Source of the DNA: an uncultured Candidatus Nitrosopumilus sp.
GTDB lineage: Archaea; Thermoproteota; Nitrososphaeria; Nitrososphaerales; Nitrosopumilaceae
Direction: 5' to 3'
Length of the DNA: 43,758 nt
Assembly: GCA_905612485.1 (NCBI GenBank)
Contig: CAJQSE010000027.1
Coordinates: 1-43,758 of the forward strand
In this document: piece after piece, positions 9,151-17,972 of the stretch
Position numbering within the stretch: the stretch's first letter is position 1
Layout: each line of letters opens with the position of its first letter
The notes under the pieces: generated by a model
Databases searched by the model: none
What the model was told of the DNA's origin: nothing
The model's input: only the letters and a program-made list of their open reading frames with translations
Made by a program: the position numbers and the translations under genes

Positions 9151-9568
9151 AAATTAAGATTTTCTTAATTGTAATAAAATTAATTTATCTAAAACGAATA
9201 ATGATCATCTATAAAATTATTTTTCATTTTAGATTTTGTTTTTTTGTTTGAATTGGATTCAGGTAAATCCATTATAAAACAAAATATCTTCTTTTCAATA
9301 GTATTTGTTAAGTCATTTTTCATTGATTTATGATGTTTTTCTTTGATTTATCTTATTCTCTTGTTTTTCAAATTTTTATCCATTTTTTGATTTGGATCAA
9401 ACTTAAATATTTTTTCTACTTATTCATTATAACAAGAAAATGCTATCATTTGCAGACTTGAATGATCGGGTATAATGGAATGCTTTTTTTCCATATTTTC
9501 TTGTTTTTTTTCACTATTTTCAAAATTAATCAAATTTTAAGTTCATGTGTTATTTACTAAAATTAGCC
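9151..9568. other. 418-bp AT-rich intergenic region without a visible gene
   Basis: No credible open frame or tRNA is visible. Two small inverted repeats are. AATTAAGA/TCTTAATT with a 3-base loop (9152-9170) sits just behind the L31e stop and may mark transcript ends. ATGGAA/TTCCAT (about 9475-9494) is followed by T-rich sequence. The rest is T-rich on the plus strand, consistent with oligo-T termination of the ribosomal operon plus the promoter region of the next gene. Confidence 0.5.
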
Positions 9569-9796
9569 ATGCCTGAGATTTTTGTCTATTGTAAAACATG
9601 TGCTAAAAAAGTAAAGGCAGTAATTTTGACCAAACATGATAAGGAATATGATGATTCCATTCAAGGATATAGAAGATATGGTATGGTTAAAATTTTAGAA
9701 CACAATGTTGGATTCAGAAAAAATTGTTCTGATACTTCTCAAATTAAAGCAATAGTGGAATCTGATTCTAAAGATGACAATGGAGTACTGAATTAA
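9569..9796 (+). CDS. Small conserved-looking Cys-containing protein of unknown function
   Basis: From the ATG at 9569 (MPEIFVYCKTCAKKVKA) the product is 75 residues. An earlier in-frame ATG at 9545 would add eight hydrophobic residues that do not fit the rest. A CxxC pair (C8, C11) and a third Cys near residue 50 suggest a small metal-binding or redox-active fold, but a second CxxC is lacking, so a normal zinc ribbon cannot be claimed. I do not recognise the family. It is convergent with the FtsZ-like gene, 47 bp away, and preceded by a long AT-rich spacer. Confidence 0.65.
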   Translation: MPEIFVYCKTCAKKVKAVILTKHDKEYDDSIQGYRRYGMVKILEHNVGFRKNCSDTSQIKAIVESDSKDDNGVLN

Positions 9797-9843
9797 ATTA
9801 ATTTACTATTTTTAGAATTATTTTCTAATTTATGAAAATTATT

Positions 9844-10791
9844 TTATTCTAATTGATACAAGTCTAATTTACAATCTATACTACAATCAGGCGTATCCCA
9901 ATCAAGTGTTTGTTCTTGTGGAATCATTCCTAATGGATCATAATTATCAAATTTTGTCATTGTTTGAACTGATGATAGCATCACTATTTTAGATTCATCT
10001 GATGATGACATGCTTATTTGTAAATTAGATCCATTTGTAATTCCACCTGTAATATTTTTAATTGAATTAATTACTCCTACTGGTATATTTTCTCCTCCTG
10101 CTACATATAACATTGAACTTTTTATTGCATTTGGCGGTGCATTCTCATAAAGCATTTTTAATGAATCCCTTAGTGAGTTTTCCATATTTTGTCCGTCTTT
10201 ACTTGTAGTTAGAATATTCGTTTCAGAAGATATTTCTGTTGTTCCAAGTGATTTTATAACATGCATTATTGCAGAGTTTGCAATATTGTAACATGTTTTA
10301 GCAGTTAAATCTGGATTACTTTCTAGTAATGAATCATTATCTAATACAATTGTACATTGAGAATTTTCTCTAACTCTTTTTAGAGATATTCCTGAATTGA
10401 ATATTTTTTCTTTTTCATATTTGAATGGCATCACTGCAAATGAAATTAAGCCCTTACCTGTTTCTTTACATATTTCAGAAACAACTGGAGCTATAGCCGA
10501 ACCTGCTTTTCCAGCTAAATTAGTCATTAATACAATGGTGGAATATTGTGAAATTTTGGATTTAATTTCTTCAGATATTTTGTAAGTTGAACCTCTGATT
10601 AATTGAACTGATGGATTAATTATTGAATTTGTAGATACGTGAATTGATTCATTCTCTGATGAGAAATCTTTTGAATCGTTACTGATCATTAAGCAATCTG
10701 AATTTAGAGTATTTTTTGCTTCATTTGCTAACTTTGAGCCTACGCCGCCCAATCCTATTACTAACACTGGTTCTTTTACTTGAAAACTCAT
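9844..10791 (-). CDS. Divergent FtsZ/tubulin-superfamily protein lacking the GTPase signature
   Basis: The 315-residue protein aligns by eye with the FtsZ fold. The N-terminal nucleotide loop GLGGVGSKLANEA (residues 13-25) corresponds to GVGGAGNN. The central stretch KAGSAIAPVVSEICKETGK followed by AVMPFKYE corresponds to FtsZ's GTGTGAAPVVAEIAKE and TKPFKFEG region. At the tubulin signature GGGTGTG the sequence instead reads NLAGKAGS (about 91-98), so the phosphate-binding glycines are mostly lost. Thaumarchaea divide with the Cdv (ESCRT-like) machinery and are known to carry an FtsZ homologue whose role in division is doubtful. This is probably that gene. It has no flexible linker or C-terminal tail of bacterial type. 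It follows the methylthiotransferase gene on the same strand by 73 bp. Confidence 0.8.
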   Translation of the reverse strand: MSFQVKEPVLVIGLGGVGSKLANEAKNTLNSDCLMISNDSKDFSSENESIHVSTNSIINPSVQLIRGSTYKISEEIKSKISQYSTIVLMTNLAGKAGSAIAPVVSEICKETGKGLISFAVMPFKYEKEKIFNSGISLKRVRENSQCTIVLDNDSLLESNPDLTAKTCYNIANSAIMHVIKSLGTTEISSETNILTTSKDGQNMENSLRDSLKMLYENAPPNAIKSSMLYVAGGENIPVGVINSIKNITGGITNGSNLQISMSSSDESKIVMLSSVQTMTKFDNYDPLGMIPQEQTLDWDTPDCSIDCKLDLYQLE

Positions 10792-10864
10792 TTCTGATCT
10801 TATTCTCTGATTTATGTAAAAAACCTTCTTACGTTTTTTTTATCAAATTTTAGATCGAAAAAAA

Positions 10865-12133
10865 TTAGCTTGCGATCTTACCAATCAGTCTTTTTCTAGT
10901 GGCATTTGTAATTTCAACAATATGTGATTGACCTATGTTGACTTTCCCATCTACTGAAATAGGTTTGTAAGCATAGTTTCTTCCCTTGATTCCTTCTTCT
11001 GTATTCTCATCAAACAATACTTTTCCTTTCCAACCGATCCAATTTTTGTTGCTTTCTAAGGATATTTTGTTGATCTGTTCAAAAATTACTTTACTTCTTC
11101 GTTTAATTTCTGCTGCATCAATTTGTTTTAATTCTGCAGCATCGGTTCCTGGTCTTGCACTGTATTTTGATAAATTTACTACATCTGGTTTTGTTTCATC
11201 TAGTAGTGTAATGGTTTTCTGAAAGTCTTCTTCTGTCTCTGATGGGAACCCTACAATGATATCTGTTGAAATTGTGAAGTTTTCAAATTTTTCTTTTGTC
11301 TTATTTACAATTTCTCTAAATGTTTGAGATGTGTGTCCTCTTTTCATATCGTTGAGTACTTTGTCACTTCCACTTTGAACTGGAATATGTAAGAATTTGA
11401 AAACTTTTTTATTATCATAAGACTCTAGCAAATTTTGTTTTATTCTTGGCATGTACATTGGATTCATCATTCCAACTCTAATCATGAAATCCTCTTGAAT
11501 TTCTGAAACTGCATTTACTAATGTTGGTAAATCTGTTCCTATATCTAACCCATAACATCCATTATCTGTTGATGTTAACCATACTTCTTTACATCCTTCT
11601 TTAATTTCTGTTTGAACTTGTCTTACAATGTCTCCTAATCTATAACTTGAAAGATCTCCTTTAGCCAATTTAGTCTGACAAAATGTACATTCACTCATAC
11701 AACCACTTGCAATTTCTACAATTCCTACTGCTGAATTTAGTCTAACTTTTGGTAGTCCTATTTTTGATAAGTCTGAATCTTCTAATGCAATTTGTTTTTT
11801 ACCCATTAATGTTGAATTAATCACATCAAGTGTTTTACCAAGTGAATTTGGTCCAAGTAAACTTGCATTTTTTATAAATTTTTCAACATTACTTTGTTCT
11901 GCTTTTGGTAAACATCCTGCTACGATTAGTGGTTTTGTTTTTAGTGATTTTATTCTATGCATCATTTTGTTTGCAGTGGAGTCTTTAACAGAACATGTTA
12001 CGATAAGATTAAGATCTGATTCTGATGTACTAGTTGCTAATGTATGTCCTCCATTAACAATTAATCCTGAAATCATTTCTGAATCTGCAAAACTGGCAGA
12101 ACAACCATATGCTTCTACAAAAATTTTTGCCAT
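10865..12133 (-). CDS. tRNA N6-threonylcarbamoyladenosine methylthiotransferase (MtaB/CDKAL1 type radical SAM)
   Basis: The 422-residue enzyme has the full architecture of this group. The N-terminal UPF0004 domain has three cysteines for the auxiliary cluster (YGCSASFADSE, VTCSVKDS, AGCLPKA). The radical-SAM core has CxxxCxxC in SGCMSECTFCQTK. A C-terminal TRAM domain begins at about residue 360. The archaeal/eukaryotic branch adds a methylthio group to t6A37 of tRNAs reading ANN codons. The EAYGCSASFADSEM start is typical of the archaeal branch. The gene is two bases downstream of the fumarase stop codon on the same strand, so the two are probably co-transcribed. Confidence 0.9.
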   Translation of the reverse strand: MAKIFVEAYGCSASFADSEMISGLIVNGGHTLATSTSESDLNLIVTCSVKDSTANKMMHRIKSLKTKPLIVAGCLPKAEQSNVEKFIKNASLLGPNSLGKTLDVINSTLMGKKQIALEDSDLSKIGLPKVRLNSAVGIVEIASGCMSECTFCQTKLAKGDLSSYRLGDIVRQVQTEIKEGCKEVWLTSTDNGCYGLDIGTDLPTLVNAVSEIQEDFMIRVGMMNPMYMPRIKQNLLESYDNKKVFKFLHIPVQSGSDKVLNDMKRGHTSQTFREIVNKTKEKFENFTISTDIIVGFPSETEEDFQKTITLLDETKPDVVNLSKYSARPGTDAAELKQIDAAEIKRRSKVIFEQINKISLESNKNWIGWKGKVLFDENTEEGIKGRNYAYKPISVDGKVNIGQSHIVEITNATRKRLIGKIAS

Positions 12134-12135
12134 AA

Positions 12136-13497
12136 TTATCTAAATAGTAAATCGATTTCTTTATTATTCATCAGTTTCTTTGAAATTACTAATTCTCTAA
12201 TTGTTTTTCCAGTTTTTAGTGATTCTTTGAATAATTCTGCTGATTTCAAATATCCTATTTTTGGAGTGAGTAGTGTTACTATTACCGGACTATTTTCAAT
12301 ATTCTCTTGCAGTTTTTGTTTATTTGCTGTTAGTCCATCAATTAGATTTGCAGAAAATATTGGCAAAAAGTTCTTGAGCATATCTGTTGACTCTAATACT
12401 GGTTTTAGCATTCCTGGCAACATTACATTTAGCTCAAACTGTCCCCCTTGCGCTGCATATGATACTGCTGTATCATTTCCAATAATATTGAAACAAATCA
12501 TATTCATACATTCTGCTAATGACGGGTTTACTTTTCCTGGCATAATTGATGAGCCTGCATGCACTGCAGGAATTCCTAATTCTGCTAAACCTGCAATTGG
12601 ACCTGATGCCATTAATCTAATATCATTTGCAATCTTTCCAATTTCTAATGCCAAGTTTTTCAGTGAACTTGATAGATTTGCAACTGGTAATTTACTTTGT
12701 AAACTAAATTGCATATCTGGTTCTGGTTTTAATGTTAGTTTAGAAATTTTTGAAAGTTCTATTATTGCAATTTTTCTATACCCTTTTGGTGTGTTTGCTC
12801 CATTACCTACTGCAGTACCGCCTAGTGCAACATTTTGTAATTCTTTTTGTGCTGTAATAATATTGTTTTTTGCTTTTGTAATTGATGTTGCATAAGCTGC
12901 AAATTCACTACCTAATGTAATTGGTAATGCATCCATTAAATGTGTTCTTCCAATTTTTTTAAAGGATGAAAATTCTTTTGCTTTTTTAGATAATGATTTA
13001 ATTAAAATTTCAATTGCTGGAATTGTTTCTTTAAGATTCATCAAAATTGCAACATGCATTGCAGTTGGATATGTATCGTTACTTGATTGTGACATATTTA
13101 CATGATCATTTGGATGTAGGAATTCATACTGTCCTTTCTTTTTATGGATAATTTCTAATGCTACATTTGATATGACTTCATTAGAATTCATGTTAAATGC
13201 AGTTCCTGCACCAGAGTTTATCATGTCTACTACAAATTGATCAATAAATTTCCCTGACAATATTTTATCACATGCTGAAACTATAGCTTTTCCACGTTTT
13301 ACATCAATTGCTTTTGTCTTCATATTTGCAACTGCTGCTGATCTTTTTATCATAACAAATGCATCAATCAAATTTTTGTGGGCTTTATTTCCTGTAACGT
13401 GATATTGATTAATTGCCCTACCTGTAAATGCCCCATAATATGCGTCTACAGGAATTTTGACTTTTCCAAGTGAATCTTGATCTAATCGAAATTTCAT
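12136..13497 (-). CDS. fumC: Class II fumarase (fumarase/aspartase superfamily)
   Basis: The 453-residue protein carries the superfamily signature GSSIMPGKVNPSLAE (about residues 317-331), plus GRTHLMDALP and SSNDTYPTAMH from the other two active-site regions. PGKVNP and a FELNV segment after it favour fumarase over aspartase, which usually has PAKVNP. The N-terminal part (PVDAYYGAFTGRAI) is somewhat aspartase-like, so aspartate ammonia-lyase stays a minor alternative. Fumarase would serve the incomplete citrate cycle and the regeneration arm of 3-hydroxypropionate/4-hydroxybutyrate carbon fixation known in these archaea. The gene is divergent from nirK across about 155 bp. Confidence 0.82.
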   Translation of the reverse strand: MKFRLDQDSLGKVKIPVDAYYGAFTGRAINQYHVTGNKAHKNLIDAFVMIKRSAAVANMKTKAIDVKRGKAIVSACDKILSGKFIDQFVVDMINSGAGTAFNMNSNEVISNVALEIIHKKKGQYEFLHPNDHVNMSQSSNDTYPTAMHVAILMNLKETIPAIEILIKSLSKKAKEFSSFKKIGRTHLMDALPITLGSEFAAYATSITKAKNNIITAQKELQNVALGGTAVGNGANTPKGYRKIAIIELSKISKLTLKPEPDMQFSLQSKLPVANLSSSLKNLALEIGKIANDIRLMASGPIAGLAELGIPAVHAGSSIMPGKVNPSLAECMNMICFNIIGNDTAVSYAAQGGQFELNVMLPGMLKPVLESTDMLKNFLPIFSANLIDGLTANKQKLQENIENSPVIVTLLTPKIGYLKSAELFKESLKTGKTIRELVISKKLMNNKEIDLLFR

Positions 13498-13624
13498 GTT
13501 GACTTTATCCTTTTACTTCTATTATTCATTTTCCTTTTTTACCAATTTTATGTTCATAGAATATGTATTTTGTATATTGCTTATTGACATAGATCGCAAC
13601 TAGAATGAAATTACTGGTTTACTA

Positions 13625-13632
13625 TTTATATT
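13625..13632 (+). promoter_or_regulatory. TATA box of nirK
   Basis: TTTATATT is centred about 25 bp before the ATG at 13653. It supports that ATG over the upstream in-frame ATG at 13605, which would lie in front of the promoter, and predicts a leaderless mRNA. Confidence 0.65.
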
Positions 13633-13652
13633 CGGTATTAGGCATTTGTACC

Positions 13653-15065
13653 ATGAATAAGAAAATTAGTATGCTCTTCACAATTGCAGCAGTAGCTGTA
13701 ATGGGAGCAACCTTATTCGGAAGCACATACACAAATACCCAAATTGGTGCACAAGGACTCGACATCAACAAAATGGATGTTGACGTACTTGAACAAATCC
13801 ATCAAATGGGCGGTTTACAACTTGTAATGCCTCAAGCATTCGCAGAAACTGATTGTGGTGCACTTGCAGATACTGGACGCACTGTCGTCGAGTTTAATCT
13901 GACTGGTGAAAGTGTCGAACTTCCAATTATGGGAGGAAATACTTACAACGCTATGACCTTTAATGGCCAGGTCCCAGGACCAACATTAAGAGTTATGCAA
14001 GGTGATGTAGTTCAAATGACATTATCAATTCCAGCAGATGAAGTTACCGGTCACGGTAACGATATGCACGCATCACAAATGTCATCAACATACTTTGATT
14101 CCGTTAATCCGGGAGAAACAAGTCAATATTGTTACATTGCTGAATCAGCTGGTGTTTTCAAATACCACTGTTCTGGTGTTCACTTAGCAGGTATGGATCA
14201 ACACGTTCTTTCCGGCATGTACGGAATTGCAATCGTTGACCCAGCTAACGGATACAAGAAATTAATGGTAGAGAAAACTAGCGGCAGCGGTGAATTAGAC
14301 AGACAGTTCTATGATGCAGATGCACTAGAGTTCACACTCCAATACAATCAATTGTACCTTACCGCAGACGGTAACTATGATGCAGGCGCAATGTTTGCAC
14401 ATCAAAACACCGCAACTGTAGTTAATGGAATGCAATTTGGTTATGTACCAAACATGGCACACAACTTACTTGTAAATGGTGATACCAACAAAAACATTTT
14501 TGTTGCACAACCATGGAATGGACTTGAACACGAGCAATACCAATCACAACTCTTGTTTGTTGAAAATGATCAACACGTGAGACTCTTTATTGAAAACCAT
14601 GGTAACGAACCAGTTTTCTTCCACATTGTTGGAGAAATCTTGGATAGAGTTGTCCAAGGCAATAGAGTACAATCTGCAGCAACTGAAACATGGTTACTCG
14701 GTGGCTCACAAAACATGATTGTTGACTTGGTCTTTGACGAACCAGGTGTATATGCAGCAGTAAACCATGATTATGCAGCAATTTACACTGGCGCAGCAAC
14801 AATCTTTGTTGCAGGTGATCCATTCGGCTTGAACCCAGTTCTAGTCGGAGCTGAGATTATCCCAGCACCAGTTGCATCTTATGCATATGTTTTAGGCAAT
14901 CCAAGTGATGCCGTTCCTCCAACTGGAGCTAACAGTATTGCCCACCCTGCAGTAAACATTCACGGTTTATACACTGATGCAGTCGCTTCTGAAATGAAAG
15001 ACAATGGTGTAATTCCACTCTGGGAAGTAATTCCTGTAGTAGCTGGAATCCTCACTGGTCAATAA
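13653..15065 (+). CDS. nirK: Thaumarchaeal NirK-type copper nitrite reductase / multicopper oxidase
   Basis: Starting at 13653 the product has 470 residues, with a hydrophobic N-terminal export segment (MNKKISMLFTIAAVAVMGAT). All copper ligands of two-domain nitrite reductase are visible. Type 1 ligands are H134, C173, H184 and M189 (in HGNDMH and YHCSGVHLAGMDQHVLSGM). Type 2 ligands are H139, H172 and H372 (VNHDYAAIY). The catalytic pair is D137 and H324 in FFHIVGEIL, the FHxIGE form also found in AniA-type enzymes. A tail of about 75 residues follows the second cupredoxin domain. In ammonia-oxidising archaea this protein is abundant and linked to NO metabolism, though its physiological reaction is still debated. 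Codon choice is visibly richer in C-ending codons than in the neighbours, which fits high expression. T-rich runs follow the stop. Confidence 0.93.
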   Translation: MNKKISMLFTIAAVAVMGATLFGSTYTNTQIGAQGLDINKMDVDVLEQIHQMGGLQLVMPQAFAETDCGALADTGRTVVEFNLTGESVELPIMGGNTYNAMTFNGQVPGPTLRVMQGDVVQMTLSIPADEVTGHGNDMHASQMSSTYFDSVNPGETSQYCYIAESAGVFKYHCSGVHLAGMDQHVLSGMYGIAIVDPANGYKKLMVEKTSGSGELDRQFYDADALEFTLQYNQLYLTADGNYDAGAMFAHQNTATVVNGMQFGYVPNMAHNLLVNGDTNKNIFVAQPWNGLEHEQYQSQLLFVENDQHVRLFIENHGNEPVFFHIVGEILDRVVQGNRVQSAATETWLLGGSQNMIVDLVFDEPGVYAAVNHDYAAIYTGAATIFVAGDPFGLNPVLVGAEIIPAPVASYAYVLGNPSDAVPPTGANSIAHPAVNIHGLYTDAVASEMKDNGVIPLWEVIPVVAGILTGQ

Positions 15066-15100
15066 ACTATAATATTTTTTCATTTTTTTAATTTTTTTAA
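15066..15100 (+). terminator. Oligo-T tracts after nirK
   Basis: The stop codon is followed by three T runs (6-7 each) on the plus strand within 35 bp, the pattern of archaeal oligo-T terminators. No hairpin is evident. Confidence 0.5.
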
Positions 15101-15103
15101 TGA

Positions 15104-15110
15104 ATTATAT
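15104..15110 (+). promoter_or_regulatory. TATA box of the SerA-like gene
   Basis: ATTATAT is centred 27 bp before the ATG at 15134, predicting a leaderless transcript separate from nirK. Confidence 0.5.
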
Positions 15111-15133
15111 GCCGCATTTCAATTTGTTGTTTT

Positions 15134-16066
15134 ATGGGTTTTGAAGATTCTGTACTTATCTGTGATCAAGTAGATCCTGTTTTGAATAAAATATTGATCG
15201 ACAATGGTCTAAAGGTTTCTTATGAACCTGAAATTACCCCTGAACAAATTTTAGAAAAAATTTCTAATTTTAATATCCTCATTGTTAGAAGTAGAACTAC
15301 AATCACAAAAGAAATGATTGACAAAGCTGACAATTGTAAAATAATTGCACGTGTTGGTGTTGGACTTGACAATGTTGATCAAGTAGCTGCTAAGGAAAAA
15401 AATATTCGTGTAATTAATGCAGTAGAAGGTGCAATGAATGCTGTTGCAGAATTAGTTTTAGGTTTCATGTTATCTCTTGCAAGACAAACAACTAGAGGTG
15501 ATAGAGCAATTCGTGATGGTAAATGGCTGAAAAAAGAACTAAAGGGAACTGAACTTCGTGGAAAATATTTGGGAATTATTGGTTTAGGTAATATTGGAAA
15601 AAGACTTGCACGACTTGCACGTGGACTTAACATGAATATTATTGGATATGATGTAATGCCAATTGATGAAGAATTTGCAAAGGAAGTTGGTTTGATGAAG
15701 GCTGATTTGAATACTCTTTTACAAAGCTCTGATTACATTTCAATTCATGTTCCACTTTTAGATTCTACTTACCATCTTTTAGATGCACAAAAAATGTCTA
15801 CTATGAAAAAAACTGCTAAAATTATCAATACCTCTAGGGGTGGTGTTGTTGATGAGGATGCATTGTATGAAGCAATCAAAGGTGGAACTTTGGGCGGTGC
15901 AGCCTTGGATGTATTTGAACAGGAACCTGCAACTGGAAACAAATTAGCAGAACTTGATAATGTGATTTTAACTCCTCATATTGGTGCCCAAACAAAAGAG
16001 GCTCAATCTTTAGCTGCAAATGTAATTGGAGAAAAAATTATTCAAATTCTTCGCGGTGTAGTTTAG
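15134..16066 (+). CDS. serA: D-3-phosphoglycerate dehydrogenase-like D-2-hydroxyacid dehydrogenase
   Basis: The 310-residue enzyme shows the family pattern: IIARVGVGLDNVD near the substrate site, the NAD-binding fingerprint GLGNIGKRLA (about residues 151-160), the INTSRGGVVDEDAL motif with the catalytic Arg, and a C-terminal LTPHIGAQT holding the catalytic His. It would oxidise 3-phosphoglycerate to 3-phosphohydroxypyruvate, the first step of serine synthesis. It ends after the catalytic domain and lacks the ACT or ASB regulatory domains of longer SerA proteins. A different D-2-hydroxyacid substrate cannot be excluded. It appears to have its own promoter. Confidence 0.87.
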   Translation: MGFEDSVLICDQVDPVLNKILIDNGLKVSYEPEITPEQILEKISNFNILIVRSRTTITKEMIDKADNCKIIARVGVGLDNVDQVAAKEKNIRVINAVEGAMNAVAELVLGFMLSLARQTTRGDRAIRDGKWLKKELKGTELRGKYLGIIGLGNIGKRLARLARGLNMNIIGYDVMPIDEEFAKEVGLMKADLNTLLQSSDYISIHVPLLDSTYHLLDAQKMSTMKKTAKIINTSRGGVVDEDALYEAIKGGTLGGAALDVFEQEPATGNKLAELDNVILTPHIGAQTKEAQSLAANVIGEKIIQILRGVV

Positions 16067-16248
16067 TTTTTTACTAATATTTTCTGCCTAGATTTTAAAA
16101 ATACTCAAAAAAATTGACTTATACGTAATTAATTATCGGCTCTTTGATTTTAACCTCAAAAAAGAGATTAAAATTTGTGTTAGAAAACAAAAATATTAAT
16201 AATTTGAAATTTGAACAACTTGCATATTTTCCTAATGTAAATTTCTTA

Positions 16249-17460
16249 ATGAAAATTTCACTTGGATTGATCTTCTTTACTATGCTTTCTACAGTACTTG
16301 TTTATGCTGAAACAATTACTGATTATAATCCAACTGTACAAATTGTTGAAAATGCACATCTTGAAAACAATTTTCAGTATTTAGATAATGCTTTATTTTC
16401 TTCTTATGCTGGAACCTCAGTTGAAATTATCAATAATGATATCGTTTCTCATAAATTTGTTAGTGGTGTTTCTAATAATTATAATGCAGGGCAAATAAAT
16501 TATGATGAATTCATATTTTGTGAATTGGGCGAAATAATACTTCCAACTACCAATAAATATAGCGTTAAAAATTTATGTGATTTTAATAAAGATGAAAGAA
16601 TTATTACTGATATAATTCCTCCTGGTGAATCTATATCAATTTCGCTTACTGACCTTGGAACATATAGAATAATTGATCCTGATTACCCTTGGATAGAATT
16701 TGTCTCCTACATATTTCCAAAATCTCAAACTACCTCTGATCCTATAGACGAAAAAATAATTGTAGAACCACAAGTGCCTCAAACAGTCAATGTTATTACC
16801 TCTCCACATATTCAGACTATTTCTGTTGATGGAACTTCATATGATCTTGAATATGTTGTAAGTGGAATGACTGTTACTAACATTGAATCTGATACTGAAT
16901 CAATGTCTTTAATTTTTTCAGTTGATGTTACTGATTTAATTGGAATTTTGGATGTAACATTTGAGCGTTCTTTCTTTGATTCTATTTATGATAATGTGGA
17001 TGATGCTTTTTTTATTTTAGCTGATGGTGATGAAGTTGTTTCTGAAGAAAGTAAAAACAATATCAATCGAAATTTAAGGATTGAAGTTCCTTTAGGAACT
17101 GAAGAATTAGAAATAATTGGTTCTATGTTCAATAATAATGAATTAGAATCTATTATTGAAACACCTGTTATTGAAACACCTGTTATTGAAACACCTGTTA
17201 TTGAAACACCTGTTATTGAAGATAATCAATGCGGTCCTGGTACTATTCTTGAAAATAATATTTGTGTTTTAGATCAAAGATGTGGCCCAGGTACTATTCT
17301 TGAAGATGGTTCATGTGTTCTTGATTCTATTCCTGTAAAATCTTCATCATCAATAAATAGCAAAGACTTGATCATGAGTGTTACAGTTGCATTTGTAATT
17401 GCTGGAATTATTGGTATTATACTTGCACTAATTTCAAGGGCTAATAGAAATAAAAATTAG
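16249..17460 (+). CDS. Secreted, membrane-anchored protein with IETPV and CGPGTIL repeats, unknown function
   Basis: From the ATG at 16249 the protein has about 403 residues. It has an excellent signal peptide (MKISLGLIFFTMLSTVLVYA), an all-beta-looking exterior, a run of four IETPV units, two CGPGTILExxxCVLD units that look like small disulfide-linked modules, and a C-terminal membrane segment (about the last 30 residues, ending RANRNKN). It is therefore probably displayed outside the cell. An in-frame TTG at 16144 would add 35 residues in front of the signal peptide. A TATA-like stretch at about 16119-16127 could support transcription from there, so the start is uncertain. The gene overlaps the convergent exported-protein gene by four bases. 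I do not recognise a named family. Confidence 0.75.
   Translation: MKISLGLIFFTMLSTVLVYAETITDYNPTVQIVENAHLENNFQYLDNALFSSYAGTSVEIINNDIVSHKFVSGVSNNYNAGQINYDEFIFCELGEIILPTTNKYSVKNLCDFNKDERIITDIIPPGESISISLTDLGTYRIIDPDYPWIEFVSYIFPKSQTTSDPIDEKIIVEPQVPQTVNVITSPHIQTISVDGTSYDLEYVVSGMTVTNIESDTESMSLIFSVDVTDLIGILDVTFERSFFDSIYDNVDDAFFILADGDEVVSEESKNNINRNLRIEVPLGTEELEIIGSMFNNNELESIIETPVIETPVIETPVIETPVIEDNQCGPGTILENNICVLDQRCGPGTILEDGSCVLDSIPVKSSSSINSKDLIMSVTVAFVIAGIIGIILALISRANRNKN
17155..17220 (+). repeat. 15-bp tandem repeat, four copies plus a partial
   Basis: The unit attgaaacacctgtt occurs four times with no mismatch (17155-17214), followed by attgaa. It codes IETPV repeats inside the exported protein and keeps the frame, so it acts as a stalk-like linker and is a likely site of length variation. 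Confidence 0.92.
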
Positions 17461-17972
17461 TTACAAGATAACTTTTCATTTTTCATAATTTGATCTAATT
17501 CAAATCCTGAAATTTGCATTGTATGTGAATATGGAATTATTCCCATTATTGGGGTTTGAATTGTAACTAATACTATGAATTTGTTAGGATCTACTCTTAT
17601 TGCCCCGCCATCAAACTCGTAATCCAATGTCATAAACATATGTTGAGTTGATTGAAATTCTTCCGTTGTAAAACTACCTTTTTTTATAATTGATGATTGT
17701 GGTTCAATTGTTGTTGACTCAATTTCATATGTGCCTATATTTTTTACATCATAAAATGATGTAATTTGAAATTTCTCAAAACTTGTAGAAAACGGCATTG
17801 AATTACAAAATTCCATCTCTCCACTATTTGACATTGCAAAAAATGAAAATTCTTCTGTTCCGCTCCATTTGTATTCTAATTGATTTGCACCTATGATGTT
17901 TAATCCTGAATATGCAAATGGGATGATGATGATGATTATTGCAATGAATGTAATTATTGAATATTTATTCAT
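17457..17972 (-). CDS. Exported or membrane-anchored protein of unknown function
   Basis: The 171-residue product starts with a basic-hydrophobic segment (MNKYSIITFIAIIIIIIPFA) that is a signal peptide or membrane anchor. A polar, beta-rich-looking domain with two cysteines follows (C in MEFCNS and C in the last residues, KLSCN), which could form a disulfide outside the cell. Its start codon overlaps the stop of the upstream exported-protein gene by four bases, so the pair is an operon and is translationally coupled. I recognise no family and cannot assign a role beyond the cell surface. Confidence 0.72.
   Translation of the reverse strand: MNKYSIITFIAIIIIIIPFAYSGLNIIGANQLEYKWSGTEEFSFFAMSNSGEMEFCNSMPFSTSFEKFQITSFYDVKNIGTYEIESTTIEPQSSIIKKGSFTTEEFQSTQHMFMTLDYEFDGGAIRVDPNKFIVLVTIQTPIMGIIPYSHTMQISGFELDQIMKNEKLSCN

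Noticed and set aside
9475-9500. ATGGAA/TTCCAT hairpin as an intrinsic terminator
   Set aside because: It lies over 300 bp behind the L31e stop and just before another gene, and six base pairs of mostly A/T are expected by chance in such DNA.
12227-12895. 222-residue open frame opposite the fumarase gene
   Set aside because: It is the antisense of conserved fumarase motifs, with a composition typical of reverse-strand shadow frames in AT-rich DNA.
13605-13652. Upstream ATG start of NirK at 13605
   Set aside because: It would precede the TATA box at 13625-13632 and put 16 extra residues in front of a normal signal segment.
14587-14823. Minus-strand frame inside nirK
   Set aside because: It overlaps the conserved second cupredoxin domain and has the Leu/Gln/His-rich composition of a shadow frame.
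17155-17220. Tandem 15-bp repeat as a CRISPR-like array
   Set aside because: The copies are directly adjacent with no spacers and keep a coding frame (IETPV), so it is an in-gene protein repeat.
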